From Pseudoalteromonas sp. '520P1 No. 423' (lineage in GTDB: Bacteria; Pseudomonadota; Gammaproteobacteria; Enterobacterales; Alteromonadaceae): a DNA stretch of 64,000 bases. The stretch spans positions 124,001-188,000 of the forward strand of contig NZ_BBZB01000002.1 in NCBI RefSeq assembly GCF_001269985.1. Reading direction: 5' to 3'. Positions 1-10,217 of the stretch are shown here, piece after piece. Both the position numbers and the translations under genes were made by a program. The notes under the pieces are model-generated. The model saw nothing but the letters and a program-made list of their open reading frames with translations. It had not been told where the DNA came from and did not search any database. Position 1 is the first letter of the stretch; each line of letters opens with the position of its first letter.

Positions 1-28
1 ATCAACTTAAATTTATGTGGCTAACAAT

Positions 29-748
29 ATGATATTTAGACAATTGAAGTACGTTATTTTATCTACCGCTTTATTATCTGTCCCTGTATTTGCTGATTTA
101 CAAAAGGGCATAAATGCTGCAAATAATGGAGATTTCGAAACTGCTATTCATGAGTTTCAATATTTAGTTGATCTTGACTATCCTTCTGGTATGTATCATC
201 TAGCAGAATTATATTCTCGTGGTTTAGGTGTGCCAAAAGATCAGCAAAAAGCAATCGAACTGTATGAGAGCGCTTCTAAAAAAGATTTTACAGATGCGAC
301 CTTTGCCTTAGCTGTTATTTATAAATATGGTAACGGTGTTAAGTCTAATACAACAAAGTCATTAGATTTATTTACGATTGCTGCTGAAAAAGGCATGGCT
401 GCTGCACAATATAATTTAGGTGTTATGTATACAAATGGTGAAGGTACCAGACAAAACTATCATACTGCGGTAAAGTGGTATATTAAATCAGCAGCGCAAA
501 ACTATACCTTAGCGCAATTTAACTTAGCTCTGATGTATTATGAGGGATTAGGTGTAGATAAAAGCATTGAAATGTCTTACATCTGGAATACTATCGCTGA
601 ATATAATGGTAATGACCAAGCAAGTAAAAGTCGAATGTTAGATGAAAAAAAGCTTTCTCCTAGCCAAATTGAATTAGCAAAAGAAAAAGCAGATAGCATG
701 TATTATAAAATCAAAGGTGGTAAATATTTTGGAGAAAGACGTATTTAA
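29..748 (+). CDS. Exported Sel1-repeat protein
   Basis: The product is a protein of about 239 residues with an N-terminal hydrophobic signal peptide (ending near VFA-D) followed by tandem Sel1/TPR-like repeats. The repeats are visible as recurring A..LG..Y..G.G(V) blocks, for example LAELYSRGLGV, LAVIYKYGNGV, LGVMYTNGEGT and LALMYYEGLGV. Sel1 repeats form helical solenoids that act as protein-protein scaffolds, here presumably in the periplasm. A GTG start at 17 is possible, but the ATG at 29 begins directly at the signal peptide, so it is preferred. The gene overlaps the convergent aldehyde dehydrogenase gene by 4 bases at the stop. No specific partner can be named. Confidence 0.8.
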   Translation: MIFRQLKYVILSTALLSVPVFADLQKGINAANNGDFETAIHEFQYLVDLDYPSGMYHLAELYSRGLGVPKDQQKAIELYESASKKDFTDATFALAVIYKYGNGVKSNTTKSLDLFTIAAEKGMAAAQYNLGVMYTNGEGTRQNYHTAVKWYIKSAAQNYTLAQFNLALMYYEGLGVDKSIEMSYIWNTIAEYNGNDQASKSRMLDEKKLSPSQIELAKEKADSMYYKIKGGKYFGERRI

Positions 749-2187
749 TTTATAAATAGTTTTTCAAGCGCTGCATGCATTAGCTTTTTATAGTGATTAA
801 GAAGCGAGCTTCTAGGGCTAAATCGGTAACTTGTGAGTACTGTTTTAGCTTTAGAAAAAGTTAAAAACCCCTCTTTCCCATGATACTGTCCCATACCAGA
901 AGGCCCTATACCGCCAAAAGGCGCGTCATCAGCTGAAACATGCATCAAAGTATCATTAATACACACACCGCCGCTATGAGTTTGTTTAAGTACTTTTTTC
1001 TGTGTTTTATTATTAAAACTCATGATATATAAGGCTAAAGGTCGCTCTTTTTTGTTAATGATATCGATTGCTTCATCCAAATTATTGTAACCTATTAATG
1101 GTAAAATCGGACCAAAGATCTCATCTTTCATTAACAACATATCTTCAGATACATTAGTAACTAGTTGGGGTAATAATCTGTGTTTAGTTAAATCTATTGA
1201 TTGATTTGTTACTGGCGTAATATTTGCGCCTTTGTCCTTTGCATCTTCTAAATAAGCGTTTAATCGTAAAAACTGTTTAACATTAATGATGGAACTATAG
1301 TTTTTATCTTCTAAACCTTGTGGGTAAGCTTTATTAAACTCTTGAATAAAATGCTTTTTAAACTCTTCAATTTTTTCTTTTGGTAATAAAACATAATCGG
1401 GTGCAACACAGATTTGTCCTGCATTTAATGTTTTGCCGATTAACAAACGTGAAACAGCTGTTTTTATATTAATTTCATCATCAATAATGACTGGAGACTT
1501 ACCGCCTAATTCTAAAGTAACGGGCGTTAAATTTTCTGCGGCAGCTCGCATGACATGTTTCCCTACCTCTGTTGAACCTGTAAATAATAAATGGTCGAAC
1601 TTTAGAGAAGAGAATTTTTGGGCAACTTCACTTTCACCTTCAATAACTGTGATTTCGTCAGAAAGTGGCTTTAGTAGATTTAGAATTACTTGGTTGGTAT
1701 TCGGTGTAAACTCACTGAGTTTCACCATAATTTTATTACCTGCAGCTAATGCTGTCGCGATAGGGCCTAAGCTTAAAAATATTGGAAAGTTCCAAGGCAC
1801 AATTATACCAACAACGCCTAATGGTTGATATTGTACTTTTATAGTTGATGGAGCCAAAAGTAACCCACTACTTCTTCTAGAAGGTTTCATCCATTTTGAT
1901 AAGTTCTTAATTGAATATTTTATGTGTTGAATGGTTGGTAATATATCAGCTAAAACAGAATCAAAATCACTTCGATGACCATAATCAGTTTCAAGTGCAT
2001 TTATAAGTGCAGGCTTAAATTTAAGTAGTTCTGTTTTTAATATTTTGAGTCGTTTAACCCTATGGTTTTTGTCTGAATACGGCTGTTTATCAAAATCATT
2101 TTTCAGTTTATTGTAACTATTAATTAAATGTTGGCTTTGCTCACAATTGCTGTTTTTCGGGGTAGTTACATCGTCATGTAAGCTCAT
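745..2187 (-). CDS. Coniferyl-aldehyde-dehydrogenase-like ALDH
   Basis: This is an NAD(P)-dependent aldehyde dehydrogenase of 480 residues, full length for the family. Visible motifs are the N-terminal cofactor region IIVPWNFPIFL, the glutamate motif LELGGKSP and the catalytic cysteine in NAGQICVAPDYVLL. The APDYVL sequence after the cysteine and the overall length resemble coniferyl aldehyde dehydrogenases (CalB type), which oxidise aromatic or fatty aldehydes to acids. It stands alone and convergent with the Sel1 gene, so the context does not reveal a substrate. A general membrane-associated fatty aldehyde dehydrogenase role is the main alternative. Confidence 0.85.
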   Translation of the reverse strand: MSLHDDVTTPKNSNCEQSQHLINSYNKLKNDFDKQPYSDKNHRVKRLKILKTELLKFKPALINALETDYGHRSDFDSVLADILPTIQHIKYSIKNLSKWMKPSRRSSGLLLAPSTIKVQYQPLGVVGIIVPWNFPIFLSLGPIATALAAGNKIMVKLSEFTPNTNQVILNLLKPLSDEITVIEGESEVAQKFSSLKFDHLLFTGSTEVGKHVMRAAAENLTPVTLELGGKSPVIIDDEINIKTAVSRLLIGKTLNAGQICVAPDYVLLPKEKIEEFKKHFIQEFNKAYPQGLEDKNYSSIINVKQFLRLNAYLEDAKDKGANITPVTNQSIDLTKHRLLPQLVTNVSEDMLLMKDEIFGPILPLIGYNNLDEAIDIINKKERPLALYIMSFNNKTQKKVLKQTHSGGVCINDTLMHVSADDAPFGGIGPSGMGQYHGKEGFLTFSKAKTVLTSYRFSPRSSLLNHYKKLMHAALEKLFIN

Positions 2188-2402
2188 TAAAATTCCAATA
2201 GAATAAATAGTCTAATATTAAAAATTTACCAAGCTCTCTAGTATTAGTCAATGAATTCAATCGAACAGATAGTGTAAATATAGTTTAATTTGTTGCCCTT
2301 GTCCCGGAATTTCTAATTTAGGTACCCTTGATCAATCGTCATATACTGTTTATCGAACACAATGTTTGCCTTTAAACTTAAGCTTGAAGAATGCGATATT
2401 TG

Positions 2403-3140
2403 TTATATTAAGCCGGCAGAAAATAAACTGTAACTAGATGAAAGGAAAGTTTGATTTGTTGCCGTTTTTCCTCGAAGTTTATCTCGAATTACCGCATTGA
2501 CATTAAATGTGAATTTTTCATGGCTATAATTTACATAAGTTGTAGCAAACCGCTTATAACTTTCGTTTATTGGATTATTTAATAATACAGTGGCAGTCAT
2601 TCCCCACTCTATGTGATTTGTAACATGACAATTTAACGCACTTTCTATCCCTTGAATTCTTTTATTAATATTATTCTCAAAAGTAAACTCGGCAGTTTGG
2701 ACTGGGGTGACAACCTTATTTTCAAAATCTCTTAAATCATTATTGACTCGTTTATTTAAGGAAGCTGCTATTTGCCATAACCCATTTGTGTCTAAAGAGA
2801 GCTCGACTTCATTGCTATTTTTTTCTGTAATGATATTCATCATACCTAAAAAGTATTACTACCATAAAGCCCAGAGCCTACTCCTCTAATAAATTCAATT
2901 CGTTCAACAATCGCTGCAGGAATGTAAGGTGTATAAACAGAAGCTTTACCAGATATCTTGTTGAGCTTTTGACGATTTATCATAACGAGTATGTAGCCAT
3001 TATCCAAAAATACACCTCTATCTTGCTCTTTTGGAACAGCACCCACCCAGTCACCACGTGTTACCTGAAAGCCAGGAACAAAATTTATGATGTCGTATGC
3101 ATTCTCGACAGCGAGCTTTTGAATCTGTTGCTATATTGTT
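2403..3140 (-). pseudogene. Decayed TonB-dependent receptor (plug plus barrel fragment)
   Basis: Reverse-strand reading frames show a receptor remnant. A plug fragment runs IQKLAVENAYDIINFVPGF ... RIEFIRGVGSGLYGSN. A one-base frameshift near 2850 then separates it from GMMNIITEKNSNEVELS, which is the expected continuation of a plug domain. The barrel is reduced to about 140 residues, where an intact one has roughly 500 or more, so a large internal deletion has occurred. The signal peptide and TonB box are missing. It lies directly downstream of the peroxiredoxin/zinc-ribbon operon on the same strand. I call it one broken gene, not two short genes. Confidence 0.75.
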
Positions 3141-3189
3141 ACTTTAAACCAGTTTATTCTGCAATAAATTGGTTTTCTTTATCAAATAA

Positions 3190-3441
3190 TCACTTGAACC
3201 ACACTTTCCCGCCGATAATCTTATAAGCAGGTGTGCCTTTTATTAATGTTTCTCTCGCAAAAATTTGCAAGCATTTTGGGCACACACATGACTCATTTGT
3301 AAAATTTTGGCTTATTCTTTCTTTAAAGCATTTTACTAATGCCCCTTTACCGCCCTTTCGATATTTAAACAACTGTGTTTTACATTTAACACAATATATA
3401 TCTACTGTTTTAGAAGGACCTTTTTTATTTGGTTTAGCCAT
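3190..3441 (-). CDS. Small zinc-ribbon protein, function unknown
   Basis: This 83-residue basic protein has two CxxC pairs (YCVKCK near residue 16 and CVCPKC near residue 54), consistent with one zinc-ribbon knuckle pair. A lysine/arginine-rich N terminus and a KYRKGGKGALVKC stretch suggest contact with nucleic acid or ribosome, but this is inference. It starts only 4 bases after the peroxiredoxin stop on the same strand, so the two are probably co-transcribed. I recognise it only as a conserved-looking small protein and assign no function. Confidence 0.65.
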   Translation of the reverse strand: MAKPNKKGPSKTVDIYCVKCKTQLFKYRKGGKGALVKCFKERISQNFTNESCVCPKCLQIFARETLIKGTPAYKIIGGKVWFK

Positions 3442-3445
3442 TAAT

Positions 3446-3964
3446 TTAAGGTTTTGCTATGTTTAAAGATTTTAAATTAGCAGCGATATCTTCTGCAGCC
3501 GTCTTTGGGTTTATATCATCATCTATTTTTAAAATTTTACCATTAGAACCAATATAGAAAGTGACTCTGCTAGCTAAGCCAAACAAATTTAGCACATCGT
3601 ATGCTTTTGCTGTGGATTTTGTTGGATCACTTAACATCGGGAAATCAGCATTTGTTTTTTTAGCAAAATCACGATTATCATCAAGAGGGTCAACAGAAGC
3701 CATAAAGTAACTTGCATTATATTCTCGGATCATATGACCTTTCTGAACTAGCGAGCGACATTCTATTGTACAGCCCCTTGTATTGGCCATTGGGTACCAT
3801 GCAAGTACGACTGTTTTTTTGTTTTTATAATCACTTAATTTATAAAAATCTCCCGTTGTTGCTTGTAAATTAAAGTTAGGAGCAATATCCCCTACTTTTA
3901 AGTCTGTTGCGCTACTGATAAAGCTAGTTAAAGCGATTATTAATATAGAAAAGTATTTAAACAT
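3446..3964 (-). CDS. Exported peroxiredoxin (AhpC/TSA, Bcp-like)
   Basis: A 172-residue thioredoxin-fold peroxidase with an N-terminal signal peptide (about residues 1-19, FKYFSILIIALTSFISSAT). The domain begins LKVGDIAPNFNLQATTGD and carries the peroxidatic cysteine in the degenerate motif ANTRGCTIECRSL. The second cysteine four residues later is typical of the Bcp/PrxQ group. It would reduce peroxides in the periplasm or at the membrane. The signal peptide is notable because most Bcp proteins are cytoplasmic. It is the first gene of a two-gene unit with the zinc-ribbon protein. Confidence 0.85.
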   Translation of the reverse strand: MFKYFSILIIALTSFISSATDLKVGDIAPNFNLQATTGDFYKLSDYKNKKTVVLAWYPMANTRGCTIECRSLVQKGHMIREYNASYFMASVDPLDDNRDFAKKTNADFPMLSDPTKSTAKAYDVLNLFGLASRVTFYIGSNGKILKIDDDINPKTAAEDIAANLKSLNIAKP

Positions 3965-4147
3965 AATAAATATAAAACCATGGTTTCAAAGTTGTAAATT
4001 GATGATATAGATCAATCAAAAAAATAGCAAAATATGTATTAAAAACAGTAGTGTAATAAATGTGCGACATATTGTCGCAGTTAACTATATAAACTTTGTT
4101 ATAAAAGCTAAATACTTAGAAAATAGGGTATAAAATTACAGCACCAA

Positions 4148-5834
4148 GTGCTAAGGATTTTTATCAAGCTCAGACCACTTTGCCTTGCTATTACGCTAGG
4201 TCTTACTTTTTCAAGTCAAACTACGCTTGCAAATGATACTAAGCAAACATCTATAGAGGTTATTACTGTAAAGGCGCCAAAATTAATCCATTCGGAAACG
4301 GCTTTGGCTGAAGGTAACTTGGTGATGCCTGATGTGGCAGATTGGCTTAAAACAGTACCTGCGGCAAATATCAATAAAAATGGTCCAATTACGGGTATTG
4401 CGCCTGTTAATAGTGGTATAGATACATTAGGAGGCTCCGTTGAAGTTAATTTAAAACGTGCTGCTGCAAGTGAAGAAATGATAATATCTGGTGATATGGC
4501 AACAAGCTATAATGATATTAATAATGCTTCTACACTTGCTGCTAATGTCAATATCAGTGGCAATAACTTTGGTTTATTGTCATATTTTAGCGATCAAAAA
4601 GGTGATGATTATAAAAGTGCAAATGATCAGACTGTAAAGTCGACTCAATATGATAAATAGCAATACGGGATAGACTTGAGTTATCAAGTTCCTCATTTAT
4701 CTTTAGGTGCTACATGGCATCATTCTAAAACTAATAGCTCAGGTACGCCTGCTTTGCCAATGGATATCGATTTCATAGAGTCTAATAGATATAATCATGA
4801 TGGTGAGTATGAGACTGCATTACTAAAATTTAAATGGCAACTTGGTTTACAAGACGCTACACACGCAATGGATAATTTTAGCCAGCGTGAAAATACTGAT
4901 CCAGATAAATACAGATATAATACAGCCGAAGCGAAAACATTAGATTATAAGTTTGAAGTTATCAGTGATGTGCTATCATTTGGCATTGAAGGATTCAGCG
5001 CTGAACATAACTCCACAATAACCAATCCAGAAAATATGATGTTATCAGCTCAATGGCAATGATGAATCCGCACGTAAAAGTATTGCAAGATCAATTTAAT
5101 GCCTACGATAAAGATGTTTCAGAAACAACTTATGATATTGTGTTAAACAGTTTAAATACTATTGATAATAATCACGATATTACTTATGCAGTCGCAATTA
5201 AACAACGCGCTGCAAGTTATCAGGAGCGTTACCTTTGGATGCCTATGCAATCAACAGGTGGTTTGGCAGATGGTAAAACATATGTCGGTGATATCAATTT
5301 AGAGTCAGAAACAGCTTACCAATTAGACCTTGGTTATAATTTTTAAAGTACTTCGTTTGCATTTTCACCACATATATTTTATCAAAAAGTTGATAACTAC
5401 ATCCAAGGCACACCATCTGACAATATGCATGTCAAAATGGTTGCTGCTATGATGGGTGATGAAACCCATTAGAATTTACAAATATAGATGCTAAATTATA
5501 CGGTGCAGACTTAAATTGGTATTATAAGTTATCTGACAGTTTAAAATTATCAGGTATTGCAAGTTATGTACGTGGTACTCGCAGTGATTTAAATGATGAT
5601 TTATATCGTATATCACCACTGAATACACGATTTAACATAAACTATCAGCTCGGAGATTGGCAAACTGATTTAGCGCTACATGCTTACTCAAAACAGAACA
5701 ATATATCTGAAATTAACAATGAAAAAGAAACAGCTGGGTATGCTGTTGTTGATTGGCAAGTTGATTATTTTGTAACAAGTGGTTTAGTTGTGCGAGGTGG
5801 TGTAAACAATTTTACCGGTATTAATATCCACTAG
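4148..5834 (+). pseudogene. Decayed TonB-dependent receptor, copper-receptor-like
   Basis: The fragment opens with a GTG start and a signal peptide (LAITLGLTFSSQTTLA), then a TonB-receptor plug containing ADWLKTVPAANINKNGPITGIA. That motif is typical of one TonB receptor group that includes copper-receptor-like proteins. The usual next plug segment is missing: the frame jumps to SGIDTLGGSVEVNLKR, which implies an internal deletion. In-frame stops or frameshifts follow near 4660, 5055 and 5346-5470, but the downstream frames still encode barrel strands to about 5820. The C-terminal barrel strand is absent because the sequence runs straight into the oppositely oriented remnant at 5832. Confidence 0.75.
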
Positions 5835-7362
5835 ATCTAGACTGCCCGTTTCAGGCATAATTTCAATATTAAAAGTTAGCGTTTCAATATCGCTATCGTG
5901 AGCAATTAATAATTAAGATAAAGAGCTATTCCAGTGAGTTTCAAAAACTAATGATTCAACAACTGGAGCATTATTTTCAACACTAATAGATAATATTGCC
6001 TTTTCTGATATTGAATTATCTTTTATTGCAACTTGACCGCTAGGAGAATATGTAAATTTACCTAATTGCCTATCGGAGAATTCAAAAGCACCATACTTAG
6101 GAGTACCATCCAAGATCATGTAATCAATATCGCTATCTGGATTAAGCTGGCCTGAAACTGGAGCTAATACATGCGTATTTAAAAATAAATCAGTAGGCTT
6201 AGCGAGTTTTTAAGCGTCACTATTTGAATATAAAGTTACTTTATTACCACTAAATAATATTTGGTTTATAGAAAGCGCGCCAAGTTGTAAAACAGATTGA
6301 TTATCACAAAAAGTTGCAATCTCTGACAAGCTACCATCTAGTTCAAGTTTTAATAACCGACCTTGATTATCTCCACCTATTAATACAGGATTCCCCTCAA
6401 ATATCGTATTTGTAATGCTCTTTATATGTGATGGATATTCTATTTTCTTAGAAGTATTTGATTCAAAGTTATACCGATAAATAGCACCATTGCCAACGCC
6501 AAATACATCTAACCTATCTGTGTTAGGATCATCAAATTCTACAAGTTGATCTATGCCACTCCAATTATTATCAACAGCTGGAGAGGTCTTTAATAACTCA
6601 CCTGTCTTAGCATTTAATATTCTAAAATATTGACCTTGAGAGCCTGTATGATTCTTTCCATTTGAATCTACATCAGTCACTAAAATATTAGTTACACCAT
6701 GATTAGGGTTGTTAATTGACTAAAATTCATCGCCACTTGCTAATGAAAGCGCGTGGATACTTCCCCACTGGCCATCACCGTATAAGCTATCTACTTTTCC
6801 ATCTTCATTAATGTCTTTTAAAATTAATGCGTTAATATCGAGGCCTGCAAGATGTGACCAAATGATTTCATCTCTTAGTGGGCTAATTACTTTTAGGTAA
6901 TACCAAGATGCCGCAGTTACTATATCGTCTATTTCATCACCATCTGCATCAATAACTTGTGTATAATTTAACGGTAATTGAGTAAGCGTTTTAATATTAT
7001 TAACTTTTCCTGACTCTATTCGAATAACTCTCCCATCAGCGAGAAGTAACTCTCTAGCACCTTTTTCAGTAAAAGATCCTAGCAGTACTGGTTGGATTAT
7101 ATTCTCAAAACTTAATTTCTCCGTTTTAGTGTCAATATCATAAATACTGAGTGTTTAACCTGAAAAAACCAAGAACTCGTTTTTTGTTGCAGACGTCAGT
7201 TTTCCTAAAATTAACGATTGAATATTTCTTCCTCGCCATACTGATCCGTTAAACTATTAATTGAACTTGAATATGATGTGCTAGAAAAAATAATTAATGA
7301 ACAGGCAACGATAGAGGATTTAAAACTCCTAAATTTCCATTTAGTTAAGTCGTTTATTTCAT
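5832..7362 (-). pseudogene. Decayed large secreted repeat protein (VCBS/Ig-like)
   Basis: The reverse frames show a degraded exported protein. A signal-peptide-like segment (FKSSIVACSLIIFSSTSYS) lies near 7330-7270. The middle part (6680-6210) is a propeller-like region with repeated IGGDNQGRLLKLEL-type strands. The C-terminal part (6119 onward) has Ig/cadherin-like repeats such as GAFEFSDRQLGKFTYSP, and reading past the stop near 5913 continues with DSDIETLTFNIEIMPETG. Stops near 7157, 6720, 6210 and 5913 break it. The precise family is uncertain (VCBS, FG-GAP or bacterial Ig-like). Its 3' end abuts the truncated TonB receptor, which suggests a deletion junction near 5830. Confidence 0.6.
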
Positions 7363-7444
7363 TTGGTTAGTTAACATTTTATACCAAAATTAGCAACAAG
7401 CTGTTTTAAAGTTTAAATCCTAGAAATCTCAAAATATTCAAATT

Positions 7445-7972
7445 TTATTTGATCACAGGTTTTTTTTGTAACTTACGTTGCAAAGTTCGTCTGTGCATAC
7501 CTAATTGCCTCGCTGTTGCAGAAACATTACCATCATTACAATTGAGTATTTGTTGAATATGTTCCCACTCCAGCCGTTCTGTAGACATTGTTTGCAATTC
7601 ATAATCTTGTTGTGGTTGTGATTCTTCTTGACCTAAAAGGGATTTTAAAATCATTTTTGTATCAGCTGGTTTTGATAAATAATCATCAGCTCCCAATCGC
7701 ATTGCTTCAACTGCTGTTGTAATACTGGCAAAACCAGTCAAGAGTAATAACCTAACATGTGGTAATGCAGCTCTGATAGGTTTTATTAGACCCAAACTGT
7801 TTTCATTTGCTAACTTCATATCTAAAATAATATGTGTAGGCTTAATTAAATGGCAATTGTGTAATACTTGATCTGCTTGATGTACTTCATGACAAACAAA
7901 ATGATGTTTTGTTAATCTGCGGTTTAACGTAGCAGATAGCGCTTTATCATCTTCAACAATTAATAACTTCAT
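7445..7972 (-). CDS. RegA/PrrA/ActR-like response regulator
   Basis: A 175-residue regulator. The receiver domain (residues 1-115) has the acidic pair near residues 8-9 (VEDDKA), a phospho-acceptor aspartate in HIILDMKL, a threonine in LLLTGFAS and the lysine in LSKPA. After a short linker comes a Fis-type helix-turn-helix with NVSATARQLGMHRRTLQRKL. This is nearly the sequence signature of the RegA/PrrA/ActR family, which controls redox- and respiration-linked genes. It follows the kinase gene by 17 bases and must be its partner. Targets cannot be read from the window. Confidence 0.9.
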   Translation of the reverse strand: MKLLIVEDDKALSATLNRRLTKHHFVCHEVHQADQVLHNCHLIKPTHIILDMKLANENSLGLIKPIRAALPHVRLLLLTGFASITTAVEAMRLGADDYLSKPADTKMILKSLLGQEESQPQQDYELQTMSTERLEWEHIQQILNCNDGNVSATARQLGMHRRTLQRKLQKKPVIK

Positions 7973-7989
7973 ATTTAAAAACCTATAAT

Positions 7990-9213
7990 TTACACAGTAG
8001 GTAAACTGACGTGTGCGATTGCACCTTGCTTAGTGTGATTATATAACTTCAGAGAACCACCTAATCTTTCTAAACTTGAGTTTGATAATAAGACCGCCAT
8101 CCCTAAACCTGTTTCACTTTTTACTAATTGTTGCCCTAAAGATATTTGTTTTGTTGAAATACCATGACCAAAGTCTCGTAATTTTATATTTAACTCATTA
8201 GCGTGTATGTAAGCATTTAACTCTATATCTTGGCTATTATTGTCTTCGTTGGCTTTTACAGCATTTTGTACCAAATTCAATAAAGCGGGCAATAGCATCG
8301 CATCGGCTTCAATTTTATGTTGCTCCAGTAGATCATCAAGAATGATGTTTAAATTGACATTGGGAAAGTTAAGTTGGACACAATCCCTGAATTGCTCAAT
8401 CAGTTCCTTGATAGCATAAATTCCAGTTTTATTTTCACGAATTGAAGAGGCTAATGTGCGAAAGTATCCAAGCTGAGATGTACATTGTTTAAGTGGGTGC
8501 TGCATCGACATAACGGCTTCAACATTAGGGTAATCTTCTATTAATTCATCAAATAATAATTGTAGATTACCAAGTGGTGTTGCAAGCTGATGTGTCACTT
8601 GTGATGAAGCAACACCCAGAGCTAATAATTGCTCTTTTCTGAGTTGTTCCTCTCTTTGTGCAGCCAAAAGGCGTTCTCTACTTGTGATTGCATTTGCCAT
8701 GGCGCCCACAACAAAAGTGACGACTATCACAGATAGTAAAAAGTTTGCCCACATACCAATGAAATGGTTACTCATATCCATATGGTGCATACTGTGAGTA
8801 GGCATATTGAACAATAACCCTGTGTAAGCCAATACTGAACTTACTGAAATTAGGAGTAAAAACCGAGTTGGTAGGCTGACTGCTGCGATTACAATTGGCA
8901 TAAGTAATAAGGAAACAAATGCATTGGTCGCACCGCCACTAAGGTACATTAGTATTGTGAGAAATGTGACATCCGCTAATATTTGGATCAATATTCCCTT
9001 ATGATTTGCAGTTCGGTTTTTAAAATAAAAAATACTTAATAAATGAAAAGCAGTCTCTATTGCTATGATTATCATTAACGGCAGTAATGGTATCTGTAAA
9101 GACATAATTAAACTAATGGCTATGACACTTGATAGTTGTAGGATAATTGCGATAGTTCTGAGTAAAAATACTCTTTGTATGGCTTTTGTTGATTGAAAAT
9201 CAAATATCTTCAT
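7990..9213 (-). CDS. RegB/PrrB-like redox sensor histidine kinase
   Basis: A 407-residue membrane kinase with about six N-terminal transmembrane segments. GGATNAF at residues 93-99 resembles the GGxxNPF quinone-sensing motif of RegB. The H-box is THQLATPLGNLQ with the phospho-acceptor histidine near residue 208. The N-box is NLVQNAVKAN, followed by DFGHGI and ETGLGMAV of the ATP lid. A His/Met-rich loop (HSMHHMDMSNH, about residues 140-150) lies between transmembrane segments and could bind a metal, which is inference. It heads a two-gene operon with the RegA-like regulator and probably senses the quinone redox state. Confidence 0.9.
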   Translation of the reverse strand: MKIFDFQSTKAIQRVFLLRTIAIILQLSSVIAISLIMSLQIPLLPLMIIIAIETAFHLLSIFYFKNRTANHKGILIQILADVTFLTILMYLSGGATNAFVSLLLMPIVIAAVSLPTRFLLLISVSSVLAYTGLLFNMPTHSMHHMDMSNHFIGMWANFLLSVIVVTFVVGAMANAITSRERLLAAQREEQLRKEQLLALGVASSQVTHQLATPLGNLQLLFDELIEDYPNVEAVMSMQHPLKQCTSQLGYFRTLASSIRENKTGIYAIKELIEQFRDCVQLNFPNVNLNIILDDLLEQHKIEADAMLLPALLNLVQNAVKANEDNNSQDIELNAYIHANELNIKLRDFGHGISTKQISLGQQLVKSETGLGMAVLLSNSSLERLGGSLKLYNHTKQGAIAHVSLPTV

Positions 9214-9377
9214 TATTTAACTAAAATCCTTTTATAGTACTGTTTGATGCTAATATTTTTGATAGTTAGATCTTATCAAAAATTTAGGCATGGTTGTTTG
9301 ATTCTTCTCAAAATATTGCAACTAAAGTAATACTCAATTATGATCTTAAAATCAATAACTAAACTATGAAGTATTAA

Positions 9378-10208
9378 ATGACAGAACTGAGTGACGACAG
9401 CGAAGATATTAAAGCGAAAGGAAGTCCAAGTTGGATGACAACTTTTGCAGATTTAATGTCGTTATTAATGTGTTTTTTTGTGCTACTTTTATCATATTCT
9501 GAAATGGATGTGATCAAGTTTAAACAAATTGCAGGTTCTATGAAAATGGCTTTTGGCGTGCAAAATCAAGTTGAGGCACAAGATATTCCAAAAGGAACTT
9601 CAGTAATAATGGATGAGTTCTCCCCAGCAACACCGGAACCTACACCAATCAATACTGTGCAGCAAAATACCCAATCTGCAACCGAAACTCAATTACAAAT
9701 TAAAGATGGTAAAGATCAAAATACTAAAGACAATGACAGATATAAAGTTGAACTTGAAAAGATTTTTGCGCAAGAAATTGAAGATGGTTTAATTGAATTT
9801 GAGCTTTTAGGACAGCAACTTATAATTAGACTAAAAGAAAATGGCTCATTTCCATCTGGTTCTAGTTATCTGCAACCAAAATTTAAGCCTCTTCTAGCCA
9901 GAATATCTACAGAATTGAATAATATTCCCGGTGAAATAACAGTATCTGGCCATACTGATAATTTACCCGTCTCAAATGAGTTGCATCATAATAACTGGGA
10001 TTTATCCGCCAAACGTGCCGCAGCAGTATTAAATGAAATATTAAAAGATATCCATTTTGATGCGTCGAGAATTAAAATGGAAGCATTTGCGGATAACCAG
10101 CCATTAGTTAAAAATAACAGTGTCAGTAATCGTAGCCGAAATCGGCGTGTTGAAATCGCAATTAATCAAGGTAAGCCTAAAGAAATGGCAACTATTTTAA
10201 TGAATTAA
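9378..10208 (+). CDS. motB: MotB/PomB-type flagellar stator protein
   Basis: A 276-residue inner-membrane protein. The single transmembrane helix (residues 18-40, SWMTTFADLMSLLMCFFVLLLS) contains the conserved ion-channel aspartate in TFADLM. A plug/linker rich in T, P and Q follows, then an OmpA-like peptidoglycan-binding domain with SGHTDNLPV, WDLSAKRAAAV and NRSRNRRVEI. It forms the stator with the MotA homologue 9 bases downstream. The gene order motB then motA is the reverse of the usual pomA-pomB order. No other flagellar gene is nearby. Confidence 0.9.
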   Translation: MTELSDDSEDIKAKGSPSWMTTFADLMSLLMCFFVLLLSYSEMDVIKFKQIAGSMKMAFGVQNQVEAQDIPKGTSVIMDEFSPATPEPTPINTVQQNTQSATETQLQIKDGKDQNTKDNDRYKVELEKIFAQEIEDGLIEFELLGQQLIIRLKENGSFPSGSSYLQPKFKPLLARISTELNNIPGEITVSGHTDNLPVSNELHHNNWDLSAKRAAAVLNEILKDIHFDASRIKMEAFADNQPLVKNNSVSNRSRNRRVEIAINQGKPKEMATILMN

Positions 10209-10217
10209 GGAATTTTA

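Noticed and set aside
2846..3046. Treating the short plug fragment as a separate small gene
   Set aside because: The next frame continues the same TonB-receptor plug, so it is one frameshifted gene.
3991..4008. AGTTGTAAATTG as a Ter-like core
   Set aside because: It matches only GTTGTAA and lacks the flanking bases; similar strings occur elsewhere in this AT-rich window.
5630..5640. Exact XerD-half sequence ATTTAACATAA
   Set aside because: It lies in a decayed receptor gene and has no matching XerC half on its other side; AT-rich DNA gives such a match by chance.
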